A stretch of 64,000 nucleotides of DNA from Sphingopyxis soli (lineage in GTDB: Bacteria > Pseudomonadota > Alphaproteobacteria > Sphingomonadales > Sphingomonadaceae): positions 1-64,000 of the forward strand of contig NZ_JAFMTR010000010.1 of NCBI RefSeq assembly GCF_018682675.1, given 5' to 3'. The position numbers and the translations under genes are program-made. Of this stretch, positions 41,985 to 49,949 are shown piece after piece (position 1 is the first letter of the stretch; each line of letters begins with the position of its first letter). The notes below the pieces were generated by a model. The model searched no databases. It worked only from the letters and a program-made list of their open reading frames with translations, and was not told the DNA's origin.

Positions 41985-42778
41985 TGGACCTCGGGATTGC
42001 CGGAAAGGTTGCGCTCGTCTTCGGGGGATCGAAGGGTATCGGGCTCGGTTGCGCGCACGAGTTCGCACGCGAAGGCTGCAAGACCGTGATCGCCGCGCGG
42101 ACGCAGGCGACGATCGATACTGCGGTTGCCGAGGTGCGAGCGGCAGGCGGACAGGTCGCCGGCATCTCCGCTGATTGCACGACCAGGGACGGGATAGCAT
42201 CGGCGGTCAGCGCATCGACCGGTGCGTTCGGGGCACCCGACATTTTGATCTTCAACGTCGACTCCGGCCCCAAAGGGGCTTTCCTCGACGTCGACGACGA
42301 GACTTTTTTCGCCGCGAACAACAACAATGTCATGGCGTTCCGCTGGGCCGTGCAGGCGGTGTTTCCGCATATGCGCGAGCAGGGCTGGGGCCGCATCCTG
42401 ACCATCGGCACCAATTCGGTCAAGGCGCCGCACCGCAAGCTCCCGCGCGCGGCGCAGAACACCTACCGCGTCGGCGCGCTGGCGCTCTCGAAGACGTTGT
42501 CGGCCGAACTCGGTCCCTTCGGCATTACCGTTAACACGCTGGGCACCGGTGCGATCGCGACGCCGCAATTCCGCGAGGTGTTTACGAAGATCGCCGAGGC
42601 CCAAGGCCAGACCTACGAAGACCATATCGCCGCGCGCGTCAGCGCGTGGCCCGTCCAGCGAATGGGCACGCCCGAGGATATGGCGGCCGCCGCGGCGTTC
42701 CTCTGTTCGGATCGTGCCGGGTTCATCACCGGTCAGGTGCTGATCGTCGATGGCGGCAATCTTGAAGTTTTGCAATAA
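41984..42778 (+). CDS. SDR-family protein with altered active site
   Basis: A 264-residue SDR starting MDLGIAGKVALVFGGSKGIGLG with a largely conserved cofactor loop (GGSKGIG). The NNAG region reads IFNVDSG and the catalytic segment reads NTYRVGALALSK, so the Lys four residues after Tyr is missing. Subfamilies with such substitutions exist, so activity may be altered rather than lost. The C-terminus IVDGGNLEVLQ is normal. The start overlaps the previous stop (TGATG). A gap of 23 bases with AAGGAAGCAAGGG leads to the next SDR. Confidence 0.87.
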   Translation: MDLGIAGKVALVFGGSKGIGLGCAHEFAREGCKTVIAARTQATIDTAVAEVRAAGGQVAGISADCTTRDGIASAVSASTGAFGAPDILIFNVDSGPKGAFLDVDDETFFAANNNNVMAFRWAVQAVFPHMREQGWGRILTIGTNSVKAPHRKLPRAAQNTYRVGALALSKTLSAELGPFGITVNTLGTGAIATPQFREVFTKIAEAQGQTYEDHIAARVSAWPVQRMGTPEDMAAAAAFLCSDRAGFITGQVLIVDGGNLEVLQ

Positions 42779-42801
42779 TCTGAAAGCAAGGAAGCAAGGG
42801 C

Positions 42802-43596
42802 ATGAAACTCGACAAGAATTTGGCTGCAGTCGTCACTGGTGGCGCCTCGGGCCTTGGCCGCGCCAGTGCCGAAGCGCTCGCGGCCGCGGGACTGAAAGTC
42901 GCGATCTTCGACGTCAATGAAGAGGGCGGCAAGGCGGTCGCCGACGCGATCGGGGGGATTTTCTGCAAGGTCGATATCATCAGCGAGGACAGTGTCGTCG
43001 CGGGGTACGAGGCCGCGCGCGCCGCACACGGCCAGGAGCGGGTGCTCGTCCACTGCGCGCAAATATCGAAGGGCGGAAAGACCGTCCGTTACGACAAGGC
43101 GACGGGCGGCTATGTCCGCTACTCGACCGAAGACTACGCCTTCTCCGCACAGGGCATCCTGATCGCCAGCTACCGGCTGGCATCGCTGTCGGCGCTCGGC
43201 ATGGCGAATGCCGAGCCGCTGAACGACGATGGCGAGCGCGGCGCGATCATCCTCACGGCCTCGGCCGCGGCACAGGATGCGCAGATTGGGCAGGTCGGCT
43301 ACGGCTCGCTCAAGGCCGGGGTCAACGGGCTCGTCCTGCCGCTGGCGCGCGATCTGATGGACCTTGGCATCCGCGTCAATTCGATCATGCCCGGCATCTT
43401 CGCAACACCGCCGATGCTCGCGGTCAAGGATCGCGCCCCGGCGATTTTCGAGGGGCTGTCGGCATCCGTGCCGTTCCCCAAGCGTCTGGGTCATCCCGAA
43501 GAGTTCGGTTCGCTGGTGCTGGAGCTTGTCCGCAACGGCTATTTCAACGGTCAGAGTCTGCGGCTCGATGGCGCCATCCGTATGCCGCCCAAATAG
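42802..43596 (+). CDS. SDR resembling 3-hydroxyacyl-CoA dehydrogenase type II (HSD17B10-like)
   Basis: A 264-residue SDR with TGGASGLG (about 12-19), the DVNEEGG acidic NAD-selectivity site after strand 2, and the catalytic YGSLK. The NNAG block is VHCAQIS, reminiscent of the VNCAG of mitochondrial HSD17B10, as are the long insertion near residues 85-100 (KTVRYDKATGGYVRY) and GERGAIILTASAAA. HSD10-like enzymes oxidise 3-hydroxyacyl-CoAs and steroid hydroxyls with NAD. It precedes the DUF2889 gene by 10 bases. Confidence 0.87.
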   Translation: MKLDKNLAAVVTGGASGLGRASAEALAAAGLKVAIFDVNEEGGKAVADAIGGIFCKVDIISEDSVVAGYEAARAAHGQERVLVHCAQISKGGKTVRYDKATGGYVRYSTEDYAFSAQGILIASYRLASLSALGMANAEPLNDDGERGAIILTASAAAQDAQIGQVGYGSLKAGVNGLVLPLARDLMDLGIRVNSIMPGIFATPPMLAVKDRAPAIFEGLSASVPFPKRLGHPEEFGSLVLELVRNGYFNGQSLRLDGAIRMPPK

Positions 43597-43606
43597 GATC
43601 AAGGTC

Positions 43607-44626
43607 TTGAACGCTCCCCAGCAATTTCCCTTTGCACGGCAGTCGGCGGGCCCGGCGCCGGAGCGTCGTCCGGGCTCGATCCGGCGCACGACTTCGATCG
43701 ACTCCGACTGGCCCGATGGCTTCGGCCAGGCATGGGTCATGGCCGGGCGCGCTCGCGATCTACTGACCTCTTTCACGGGCGAAGCAGTGGAACTCGCCCG
43801 CGGCGACTTTCGCATCCGGACGTCACCGATCCGCGAGATACTCGAAATATCGGCGACGCCCGATCACCCGCGGCTTCAGGACATGGTCGGGGTGCGCGCG
43901 GGCGGGGCCAGCCGCCACGCGCTCGCCGCGACCTTGGGCGACATCCGCGGTACGCCGACCTTTCAACTCCTCGACGATTTCGCGGGCGCCAGCCTCGTCG
44001 CCGGTTGGATATGGTCGCGCTGGATCGACGACTGGCAGGCGGCGATGCGGAGCAAGGGCACGCAATCGACCGCTGGCAACAAGGGACGGATGCTCAACAT
44101 TTGCACCGGCTTTACCGAAGGCGCGAGTTCGCTGACGGAAGGTGGCGGCGTCGACCATGCGCATCAATCATCGACCGAGGTCGGTCCGCTCGTCAACCCG
44201 AACGATCCGGTCGGCTGGCACACCATGGCTGAACAGGGCACCCGCCCCCAGGCAAGGCGCGCGCGTCGCATCGACATCTGGCGCGCGGAAGGCGTGCTAA
44301 AGGTCGACGCGGGCTTTCAGGACAGCGGGCCCAATCCGCAAGGGACGCGGACCGCGATCCACGAGTATCGGGTCTATGCGGAGATCGACGAGGCGAGCGA
44401 AACCCTGCTTTCGCTTCAGGCCCTGCCGCTGATCCTGCCGTTCCGCGAATGCCCCGGTGCCTCGATGAAAGCGGCGCGGATGGTCGGCCAGAATGTCGCG
44501 GATTTTAGGCAGGCAGTTCTCGATACGCTCGCCGGCACGCTCGGCTGCACCCATCTCAATGATGTCCTGCGCGCCCTTGCCGACGCGCCCGCCCTCGCAC
44601 GATTATTACCCAAAGCGCCGGATTGA
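43607..44626 (+). CDS. DUF2889-family protein
   Basis: A 339-residue protein starting at TTG 43607 with AGGATCAAGG upstream. The N-terminal ~30 residues are basic (RRPGSIRRTTSIDSDWPDG). The C-terminal part shows the DUF2889 pattern: LEISATPDHPRLQDMVGVRAG and then FRECPGASMKAARMVG, with a late DTLAGTLGCTHLNDVLRALA in which Cys, His and Asp are conserved-looking. No signal peptide or membrane segment. The family recurs in catabolic operons for polycyclic substrates, but its role is unknown. It is last in the operon that begins at 38909, and a spacer with operator copy 7 follows. Confidence 0.82.
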   Translation: MNAPQQFPFARQSAGPAPERRPGSIRRTTSIDSDWPDGFGQAWVMAGRARDLLTSFTGEAVELARGDFRIRTSPIREILEISATPDHPRLQDMVGVRAGGASRHALAATLGDIRGTPTFQLLDDFAGASLVAGWIWSRWIDDWQAAMRSKGTQSTAGNKGRMLNICTGFTEGASSLTEGGGVDHAHQSSTEVGPLVNPNDPVGWHTMAEQGTRPQARRARRIDIWRAEGVLKVDAGFQDSGPNPQGTRTAIHEYRVYAEIDEASETLLSLQALPLILPFRECPGASMKAARMVGQNVADFRQAVLDTLAGTLGCTHLNDVLRALADAPALARLLPKAPD

Positions 44627-44641
44627 AGCGCGAAATCGCAC

Positions 44642-44662
44642 GCGTTCCGCAACGGAAAGCGC
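44642..44662. terminator. Hairpin between DUF2889 gene and TonB receptor
   Basis: GCGTTCCG and CGGAAAGCGC can pair around a CAA loop. There is no T-run. It may end the oxidoreductase transcript. Confidence 0.3.
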
Positions 44663-44683
44663 AATTCACTTGTCTATCTTGTT

Positions 44684-44706
44684 AGACCTAGTTATATAAC
44701 TGACGT
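44684..44706. promoter_or_regulatory. Shared operator, copy 7, upstream of the TonB receptor
   Basis: The perfect palindrome AGTTATATAACT at 44690-44701 within GACCTAGTTATATAACTGAC, identical to the inverse of copy 6 over the left 15 bases. It lies 45 bases before the receptor start codon. TTAGAC and GTAGCG flank it as weak promoter elements. Confidence 0.75.
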
Positions 44707-44745
44707 AGCGAGGACGTATGAAGCCTCGCGGGGAGGATGTTGACC

Positions 44746-47214
44746 ATGAATTTCAAGCAGAAGCGCGATTCGTTCCGGATGCTCACCGCGGTCTCGCTGA
44801 CGGCGATTGCCTTGTCATCGGCACCCGCATTCGCGCAAGCCGCCCCTCCGCCGCCAGCCGAGAACGAAACCATCGGTCTCGAAGACATCATTGTCCAGGC
44901 GCGCAAGGTGAATGAAAATCTGCAGGATGTTCCCGTTGCGGTGACCGCCTTTACCGGCGAGAGCCTGGAAGCTCAGGGCGCTATCCGTGTCCAGGATATC
45001 GCGAACTTCACCCCGGGACTTTATATCCGCTCGGGGTCGAACAGCCCCGCCGGCATCACCGTTGCGCTCCGCGGCCAGTTTCAGAACGACACGCTTGCGA
45101 CGCTCGACCCCTCGGTCGGCACCTATGTCGACGGCGTTTACTGGGCGCGCGCTTACGGCCTCAACACAACCCTGCTCGATATCAGCTCGGTCCAGGTGCT
45201 CAAGGGGCCGCAAGGTACCTTGTTCGGGCGCAACACGACCGGCGGCGCGATGCTGATCAACTCCAACGACCCGCGGCTCGGCGAATTCAGCGGCAAACTG
45301 TCGGCAACCTACGGGCGCTTCAACGAGTTCGAGCCGACGGCGGTCGTCAACATCCCGATTGGCGACAAGGTCGCGATCCGTCTTGCGGGCAAGCGATTCA
45401 GCCGCGACGGCTATACGACGAACAGCGTTCCGGCAAATACGGCCAGCGCGGTGACTGCGGTCACCACCGCCGTCGCGCGGCGCCCGGTCGGCGGCAATCT
45501 CGACGGTCTCAAGCTCGACAACCGCGACCGCTGGCAGGCGCGCGGCAAGCTGCTTATCCAGCCGACCGATAACCTCAGCCTTCTGTTTTCGGGCGAATAT
45601 TTCAAGATGGACGAGGCTGCGCCGAGCCGCAATCTCGTTTATACGACGCGGGCGTTCAGCGGCGCCAATTCGACCTACAATACCGCCGCCACCAGCGGAA
45701 CATTCGTCGGCATATTGAACGGCAATCCGCCGGCCAGCGCGACGGCGCCCGGCCTTGCGATTCTCGCGACGGAAGCGGCGCGGCTTGCGGCGGGGGGGCG
45801 GATCACCGCCAACAACGAGATCCCCTATGTCTACGCCAAGACGCAGACCTACAATTTTACGGGTGCGCTCGACACCAGCTTCGGTCAGGCGAAACTGATC
45901 GCTAGCTATCGCAAGGTCAGCGCCAACGCCGGCTTCGATCTCGACGGTTCGGCCTACCCGATCCACTTCACCGAAAGCCAGCAGGAGCTGAAGCAGCAAT
46001 CGGCGGAACTCCAGTTCACCGGCAAGATGTTCGGCGACGCCGTCGACTTTGCAGCGGGCGCGTTCGTCTTCCATGAAAACGGCTTTGACCAGTCGATCTC
46101 GATCACGGTACCGGCCCTCAATCCGGTGACGTCGCATTTCTGGGGCTATATCGATAACGACAGCATCGGCGTGTATGGCCAGGCGACCTGGCATCTCAAC
46201 GACAAGCTGTCATTGACCGGCGGCCTGCGCTATTCGGTCGACGACAAGGGGCTCGAAACGCGCAGCAACAATTTCAACCGCACCAGTGGGTTGACGACAT
46301 GCGCGGTGGTTGCCGGCGTTCCGGCATTCAGTGCCGGCGAGATCGTCGATCCGATCCAGTGCGCCTTCAAGCGCCGCGACAGCTTCGGCGGATGGTCCTA
46401 TACGGCCAGCGTCGATTACAAGCTCAACGACGATATCCTTGTCTATGCCAAGACCGCCAAAGGTTTCCGGTCGGGGGGACAGAATCTCCGTGCGCCGAAC
46501 ACGGCTTCGTTCATCCCCTTCGCACCCGAAGTCGCCTACTCTTACGAAGTCGGTTTCAAGGGCGAGTTTCTCGACAATCGCGTGCGGTTGAACGTTGCGG
46601 CCTATACGAGCGACGTGAACGGCATTCAGCGTTCGACGCTGGTGTCCGTCCCACCCGTACCCCCGGCGACCGTCCCCGGCACCGCGACGCTGCTCGGCAA
46701 CGCGGGCAAGGCTCGGATTCGCGGCCTCGAGGCCGAACTGACCGCCGTGCTGTTCGAAGGCTTCACCGTCCAGGCGTCCGGCGCGCTGGTCGATCCGAAA
46801 TATGTCCGCTATTCGGATTTGACCGGCGACCGCTCGTTCGAACGGTTCAGCGGTGTGTTCAAGAAGCAATATTCGCTCGCCGCGGACTATACCACGCCCG
46901 TCGGAAACAGCGCGCGGATCAACCTTCACGTCGATTATTCGTGGCGCAGCAAGGTGCCGCTCGACATCTACAACTATGCGCCCAATCCCGAGAATAACGC
47001 GATCGTCGCTGCGACCACCGGGCCGGCGCTCGGCCTGCTCGGAGCGCGCGCCTCGGTCGAGTTTCTCGACCGGTTCGAGATCGGCGTGTTTGCGCGCAAT
47101 ATCACCAACGAGCGCGAATATGTTCAAAACCAGCTGGTTGCGCCGGTCGGATATATCTCGGCGACCTACAACGAACCGCGCACATATGGCGTGACCGCCA
47201 GCGTCGAATTCTAG
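44746..47214 (+). CDS. TonB-dependent outer-membrane receptor
   Basis: An 822-residue receptor. The ATG at 44746 has GGGGAGG nine bases upstream; the ATG at 44737 directly abuts the site. The N-terminal signal peptide ends AFAQA at about residue 31. EDIIVQARK is a TonB-box-like segment, followed by a plug domain with VQDIANFTPGLYIRSGSN and VQVLKGPQGTLFGRNTTGG. The barrel ends at the C-terminal aromatic residue (ASVEF). It should import the substrate or a conjugate across the outer membrane. It stands behind operator copy 7, so uptake and degradation are co-regulated. A terminator separates it from the MFS gene. Confidence 0.93.
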   Translation: MNFKQKRDSFRMLTAVSLTAIALSSAPAFAQAAPPPPAENETIGLEDIIVQARKVNENLQDVPVAVTAFTGESLEAQGAIRVQDIANFTPGLYIRSGSNSPAGITVALRGQFQNDTLATLDPSVGTYVDGVYWARAYGLNTTLLDISSVQVLKGPQGTLFGRNTTGGAMLINSNDPRLGEFSGKLSATYGRFNEFEPTAVVNIPIGDKVAIRLAGKRFSRDGYTTNSVPANTASAVTAVTTAVARRPVGGNLDGLKLDNRDRWQARGKLLIQPTDNLSLLFSGEYFKMDEAAPSRNLVYTTRAFSGANSTYNTAATSGTFVGILNGNPPASATAPGLAILATEAARLAAGGRITANNEIPYVYAKTQTYNFTGALDTSFGQAKLIASYRKVSANAGFDLDGSAYPIHFTESQQELKQQSAELQFTGKMFGDAVDFAAGAFVFHENGFDQSISITVPALNPVTSHFWGYIDNDSIGVYGQATWHLNDKLSLTGGLRYSVDDKGLETRSNNFNRTSGLTTCAVVAGVPAFSAGEIVDPIQCAFKRRDSFGGWSYTASVDYKLNDDILVYAKTAKGFRSGGQNLRAPNTASFIPFAPEVAYSYEVGFKGEFLDNRVRLNVAAYTSDVNGIQRSTLVSVPPVPPATVPGTATLLGNAGKARIRGLEAELTAVLFEGFTVQASGALVDPKYVRYSDLTGDRSFERFSGVFKKQYSLAADYTTPVGNSARINLHVDYSWRSKVPLDIYNYAPNPENNAIVAATTGPALGLLGARASVEFLDRFEIGVFARNITNEREYVQNQLVAPVGYISATYNEPRTYGVTASVEF

Positions 47215-47241
47215 GGACCACAGGGCGCTCCTCGGAGCAAT

Positions 47242-47281
47242 GGGGAGGGGACGGCCTGGCCGGACCCTCCCTCTTTTTTTC
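47242..47281 (+). terminator. Intrinsic terminator after the TonB receptor gene
   Basis: GGGAGGG and CCCTCCC form a stem extended by a second block (CGGCC/GGCCG) after a two-base bulge, followed by CTCTTTTTTT. It lies 27 bases after the receptor stop. The MFS gene is then either expressed by read-through or from its own promoter. Confidence 0.85.
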
Positions 47282-47296
47282 CGGGAAAGGAACAAC

Positions 47297-48547
47297 ATGA
47301 CGTCGGAAGCTTCCAGTCGCCGTGGTCTGACGCTTGGCCTGCTCGTGATCGTTGCGATCCTGAGCTATGTCGATCGCCAGGTCTTCACGCTCTTCCAGGA
47401 CGACATCAAGCTCGAGCTCGGTCTCGATGACGGCCAGCTCGGCTTGCTCACCGGCATAGCCTTTGCCGCCTTTTACGCGATCGCCGCCTTTCCGATCGCG
47501 CGCTACGCCGACCGCGGCGACCGGCGGCTCGTGATCGCGGTTTGCGTGTCGATCTGGAGCCTCGCGACTGCGTTGTCCGGCTTCGCCCATAGTTTCTGGC
47601 AGATGCTCCTCGCGCGCATCGGTCTCGCCGCGGCGGAGGCGGGCGCTGGCCCCGCCGGCATGTCGCTGCTCACCGATATCTTCCCCAAGGATCGCCGCAC
47701 GACGGTCATCTCGGTCATGCTTGCCGCCAACGCCGTCGGCCTCTCGGGTGGGCTCGCGCTCGCGGGATGGCTTTCGCAATGGTATGATTGGCGCACGGTC
47801 TTCCTGATCGTCGGTCTGCCCGGCGTCGGCCTCGGCCTGCTGGTCTATCTGCTCGCCGCCGAACCGCGCCGCCGCGGTATCGTGGGGCCTGCACTGCCGC
47901 CGCAGACGACCCTTGGCGAAGTACTGCGCACGATGGCGTCGAACCCGTCGCTGCGCTGGGTCGGGCTACTTCTCTGCATGGTCCCGCTCACCGGTTTCGC
48001 CTTCATCTTGTGGGGCGCGTCCTTCTTTCAGCGCGTACACGGGCTGGATAAGACCGAGACCGGCTTCTGGCTCGGTGGCGCGATGGCCGCGGGGCTGGTG
48101 ATTGGCAATCTCGTGGCGGGCTGGGTCAGCGACAGATATGGCCAGGCGAATCCTCGCTTCAACGGCTGGTTTGCCGGGATCGGCCTGCTCCTCTCTTTTC
48201 CCTTCGGCGTCGGTTTCGCGCTGACCAGCAACGCCTGGCTGGCGCTCGCCTGCTTCGTTGTGGTGAAGTTCATGATGACGCTGCACCTCGGGCCGATCAT
48301 CGCGCTCTGCTTTGCGCAGGTGCCGGTTCAGATGCGCGCCATGATGTCGGCGACGATCAACATGTTCATCGGGCTTGCCGGGGTCGGCCTCGGCGGTACG
48401 GTGGCTGGCTATGTCAGCAAGGCGTTCACGCCGGCTTACGGCGATCTGTCGTTGCAACCGTCGCTGGCGATTCTGTCGGGGTGCCTGCTGGTCGGCGGAG
48501 TTGCGGCGATCATGGCGGGCAGGACGGCGAGGCCGCTGGTCGAATAA
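47297..48547 (+). CDS. MFS transporter (spinster-like 12-TM permease)
   Basis: A 416-residue major-facilitator permease with about twelve membrane segments. It starts MTSEASSRRGLTLGLLVIVAILSYVDRQVF, an RQVF motif common in Spns-like and anion:cation symporter transporters. The loop motif GxxaDRxxRR appears as ARYADRGDRR at about 75. It probably moves the substrate or a product across the inner membrane. Adjacent to the TonB receptor, it forms an uptake pair, although an intrinsic terminator separates them. A repeat element follows the stop. Confidence 0.9.
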   Translation: MTSEASSRRGLTLGLLVIVAILSYVDRQVFTLFQDDIKLELGLDDGQLGLLTGIAFAAFYAIAAFPIARYADRGDRRLVIAVCVSIWSLATALSGFAHSFWQMLLARIGLAAAEAGAGPAGMSLLTDIFPKDRRTTVISVMLAANAVGLSGGLALAGWLSQWYDWRTVFLIVGLPGVGLGLLVYLLAAEPRRRGIVGPALPPQTTLGEVLRTMASNPSLRWVGLLLCMVPLTGFAFILWGASFFQRVHGLDKTETGFWLGGAMAAGLVIGNLVAGWVSDRYGQANPRFNGWFAGIGLLLSFPFGVGFALTSNAWLALACFVVVKFMMTLHLGPIIALCFAQVPVQMRAMMSATINMFIGLAGVGLGGTVAGYVSKAFTPAYGDLSLQPSLAILSGCLLVGGVAAIMAGRTARPLVE

Positions 48548-48550
48548 GAA

Positions 48551-48718
48551 TCCTCCCCGTCGCGAAGCGATGGGGGAGTCGCAGACGGCGCGCAGCGCTA
48601 GCGGGACCGCTCGCGCAGCGAGTGGTGGAGGGGGCCAGCGACGCCGCGCCAACGCCCGTTCGTCAGCCCTGCGGGCTGCCACCTTGTATCTCTCCATGGC
48701 TGCGCCACAGGGAGGATC
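48551..48718. repeat. Dispersed inverted-repeat element, copy B
   Basis: About 168 bases, bounded by TCCTCCCCGTCGCGAAGCGA at the left and GGCTGCGCCACAGGGAGGAT at the right. The internal blocks GGGACCGCTCGCGCAGCGAG TGGTGG-type hairpin and GTCAGCCCTGCGGGCTGCCAC correspond to copies A and C. It lies between the MFS gene and the cytochrome c gene, exactly at the right end of the catabolic island. Confidence 0.8.
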
Positions 48719-48723
48719 TGGCT

Positions 48724-49155
48724 CTATTTCTGGCTTTCCAGATACAGGATCAGCGCCTTGCGATCGGATGCGTCGATGACGCCCGCGAACGCCATGCGCG
48801 TGCCCGGGGCGTATTTCATCGGGCTTTCAAGGAACTGGTCGAGGTGCGCGGCATCCCAGGTTCCGCCTTTCGCCTTCAGGGCCGAGGAGTAGGAGAAGCC
48901 TTCATGCGCCGCGACCGCGCGGCCCACGACGCCGTGGAGGTTGGGACCAATGCCGTTGGCGCCGCCCTTGTCGATCGTGTGGCACGCGACGCAGCGCTTG
49001 AAGACCTGCTCGCCCATCGCGGCGGTCGGCTCGACCGCGGGAGCGGCGGTTTCGGCAGAAGCCGCGTCGGCGCTCGACGTGTCGGCCGACGGTTCGCTCC
49101 TGGCGCATCCGGCAAGCAGCAACGCGCCCGCCAGCAGGACGGGCGCGATGCGCAT
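48724..49155 (-). CDS. Lipoprotein-anchored class I cytochrome c
   Basis: A 143-residue c-type cytochrome. The N-terminus MRIAPVLLAGALLLAGC has a lipobox with Cys17 for lipid modification, followed by an Ala/Ser/Thr/Glu-rich linker. Heme attachment is CVACH at 55-59, and the axial Met is in KYAPGTRMAF. The region GGANGIGPNLHGVVGR is typical of cytochrome c-550 types. It shares a 1-base overlap with the upstream cytochrome gene. It probably carries electrons in the periplasm between complex III and an oxidase. It is part of the flanking chromosome. Confidence 0.9.
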   Translation of the reverse strand: MRIAPVLLAGALLLAGCARSEPSADTSSADAASAETAAPAVEPTAAMGEQVFKRCVACHTIDKGGANGIGPNLHGVVGRAVAAHEGFSYSSALKAKGGTWDAAHLDQFLESPMKYAPGTRMAFAGVIDASDRKALILYLESQK

Positions 49156-49781
49156 TACTTCTTCGCTTCGGCCGGAGCAGCGGGCGCGGCGGCCGCGCCT
49201 TCGGCACCCTTGGCGGCGTCGGCAGGGGCAGCGGCCGCGTCGGCAGCCGGAGCGGCTTCGGCCGCGGGCAGCGGCAGGTTCGAGCCCTGCGCGTTGAGAT
49301 AGACGATCAGGTTGGCGCGGTCTTCGGGGTTCGACAGGCCCGCGAACGACATCTTGGTGCCGTTGGCGAACTTGCGCGGGCTGGTCAGCCAATGGTCCAT
49401 CTTTTCGAAGTCCCAGGTGCCCCCGACATTCTTGAGCGCGTCGGAAAAGGCGAAGCCTCCCTTGCCCTGGCCGATCGGTTCACCCATCGTCGCATAGAGG
49501 TTGGGGCCGATGCCGTTGGCGCCGCCCTGATTGATCGTGTGGCACGCCGCGCATTTGGCGAACACCGCCTCGCCCTTGGCGACATCGGCTGCGGCCAGCA
49601 GGTTGGGTAGCGGAACAGCCGACGCGCCGCCGCCTTCGCCGCCCTCGGCATCCTCGATCGGATAGCCGGGCTTGTGGGGATCGTGGCTGGCGAACACCAT
49701 GCCCGAGCCGATCGTCAGGCCCAGTGCGCAAATGCCGGCGAACAATACCCAGCCGGCAATTGTGTTGTTGCGATTGTCCAT
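49155..49781 (-). CDS. Membrane-anchored cytochrome c (CycM/c-552-like)
   Basis: A 208-residue cytochrome with a single N-terminal membrane anchor (residues 9-31) and heme motif CAACH at 77-81. The axial Met is in FANGTKMSFAG. The start is the ATG at 49781; the longer frame upstream is not coding. The tail, from about residue 180, is an Ala/Pro/Glu-rich low-complexity segment (AAEAAPAADAAAAPADAAKG). It is divergent from prephenate dehydratase. It resembles the CycM/c-552 type that donates electrons to cytochrome aa3 oxidase. Confidence 0.9.
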   Translation of the reverse strand: MDNRNNTIAGWVLFAGICALGLTIGSGMVFASHDPHKPGYPIEDAEGGEGGGASAVPLPNLLAAADVAKGEAVFAKCAACHTINQGGANGIGPNLYATMGEPIGQGKGGFAFSDALKNVGGTWDFEKMDHWLTSPRKFANGTKMSFAGLSNPEDRANLIVYLNAQGSNLPLPAAEAAPAADAAAAPADAAKGAEGAAAAPAAPAEAKK

Positions 49782-49949
49782 GCTTGCAGCCCCGTTCGCT
49801 TGCCGCCCGCCCTCGGGCGCGTGATATGATTTGGTCGCTCCCTTACTGGGGCATGGTGCGCGGCGCAAGGGGATGAAATCGCACGCAGCGCCGGTTGCGC
49901 GCGCTCGCATGCCTCGCTATGCGCCGCGGCGCAGTTGGGAAGGGCGGTC

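Noticed and set aside
1-48547. A canonical steroid ring-degradation cluster
   Set aside because: No KshA/KshB, extradiol dioxygenase HsaC-type, HsaD or IpdAB-type CoA transferase is present in the window; only the peripheral enzyme types match.
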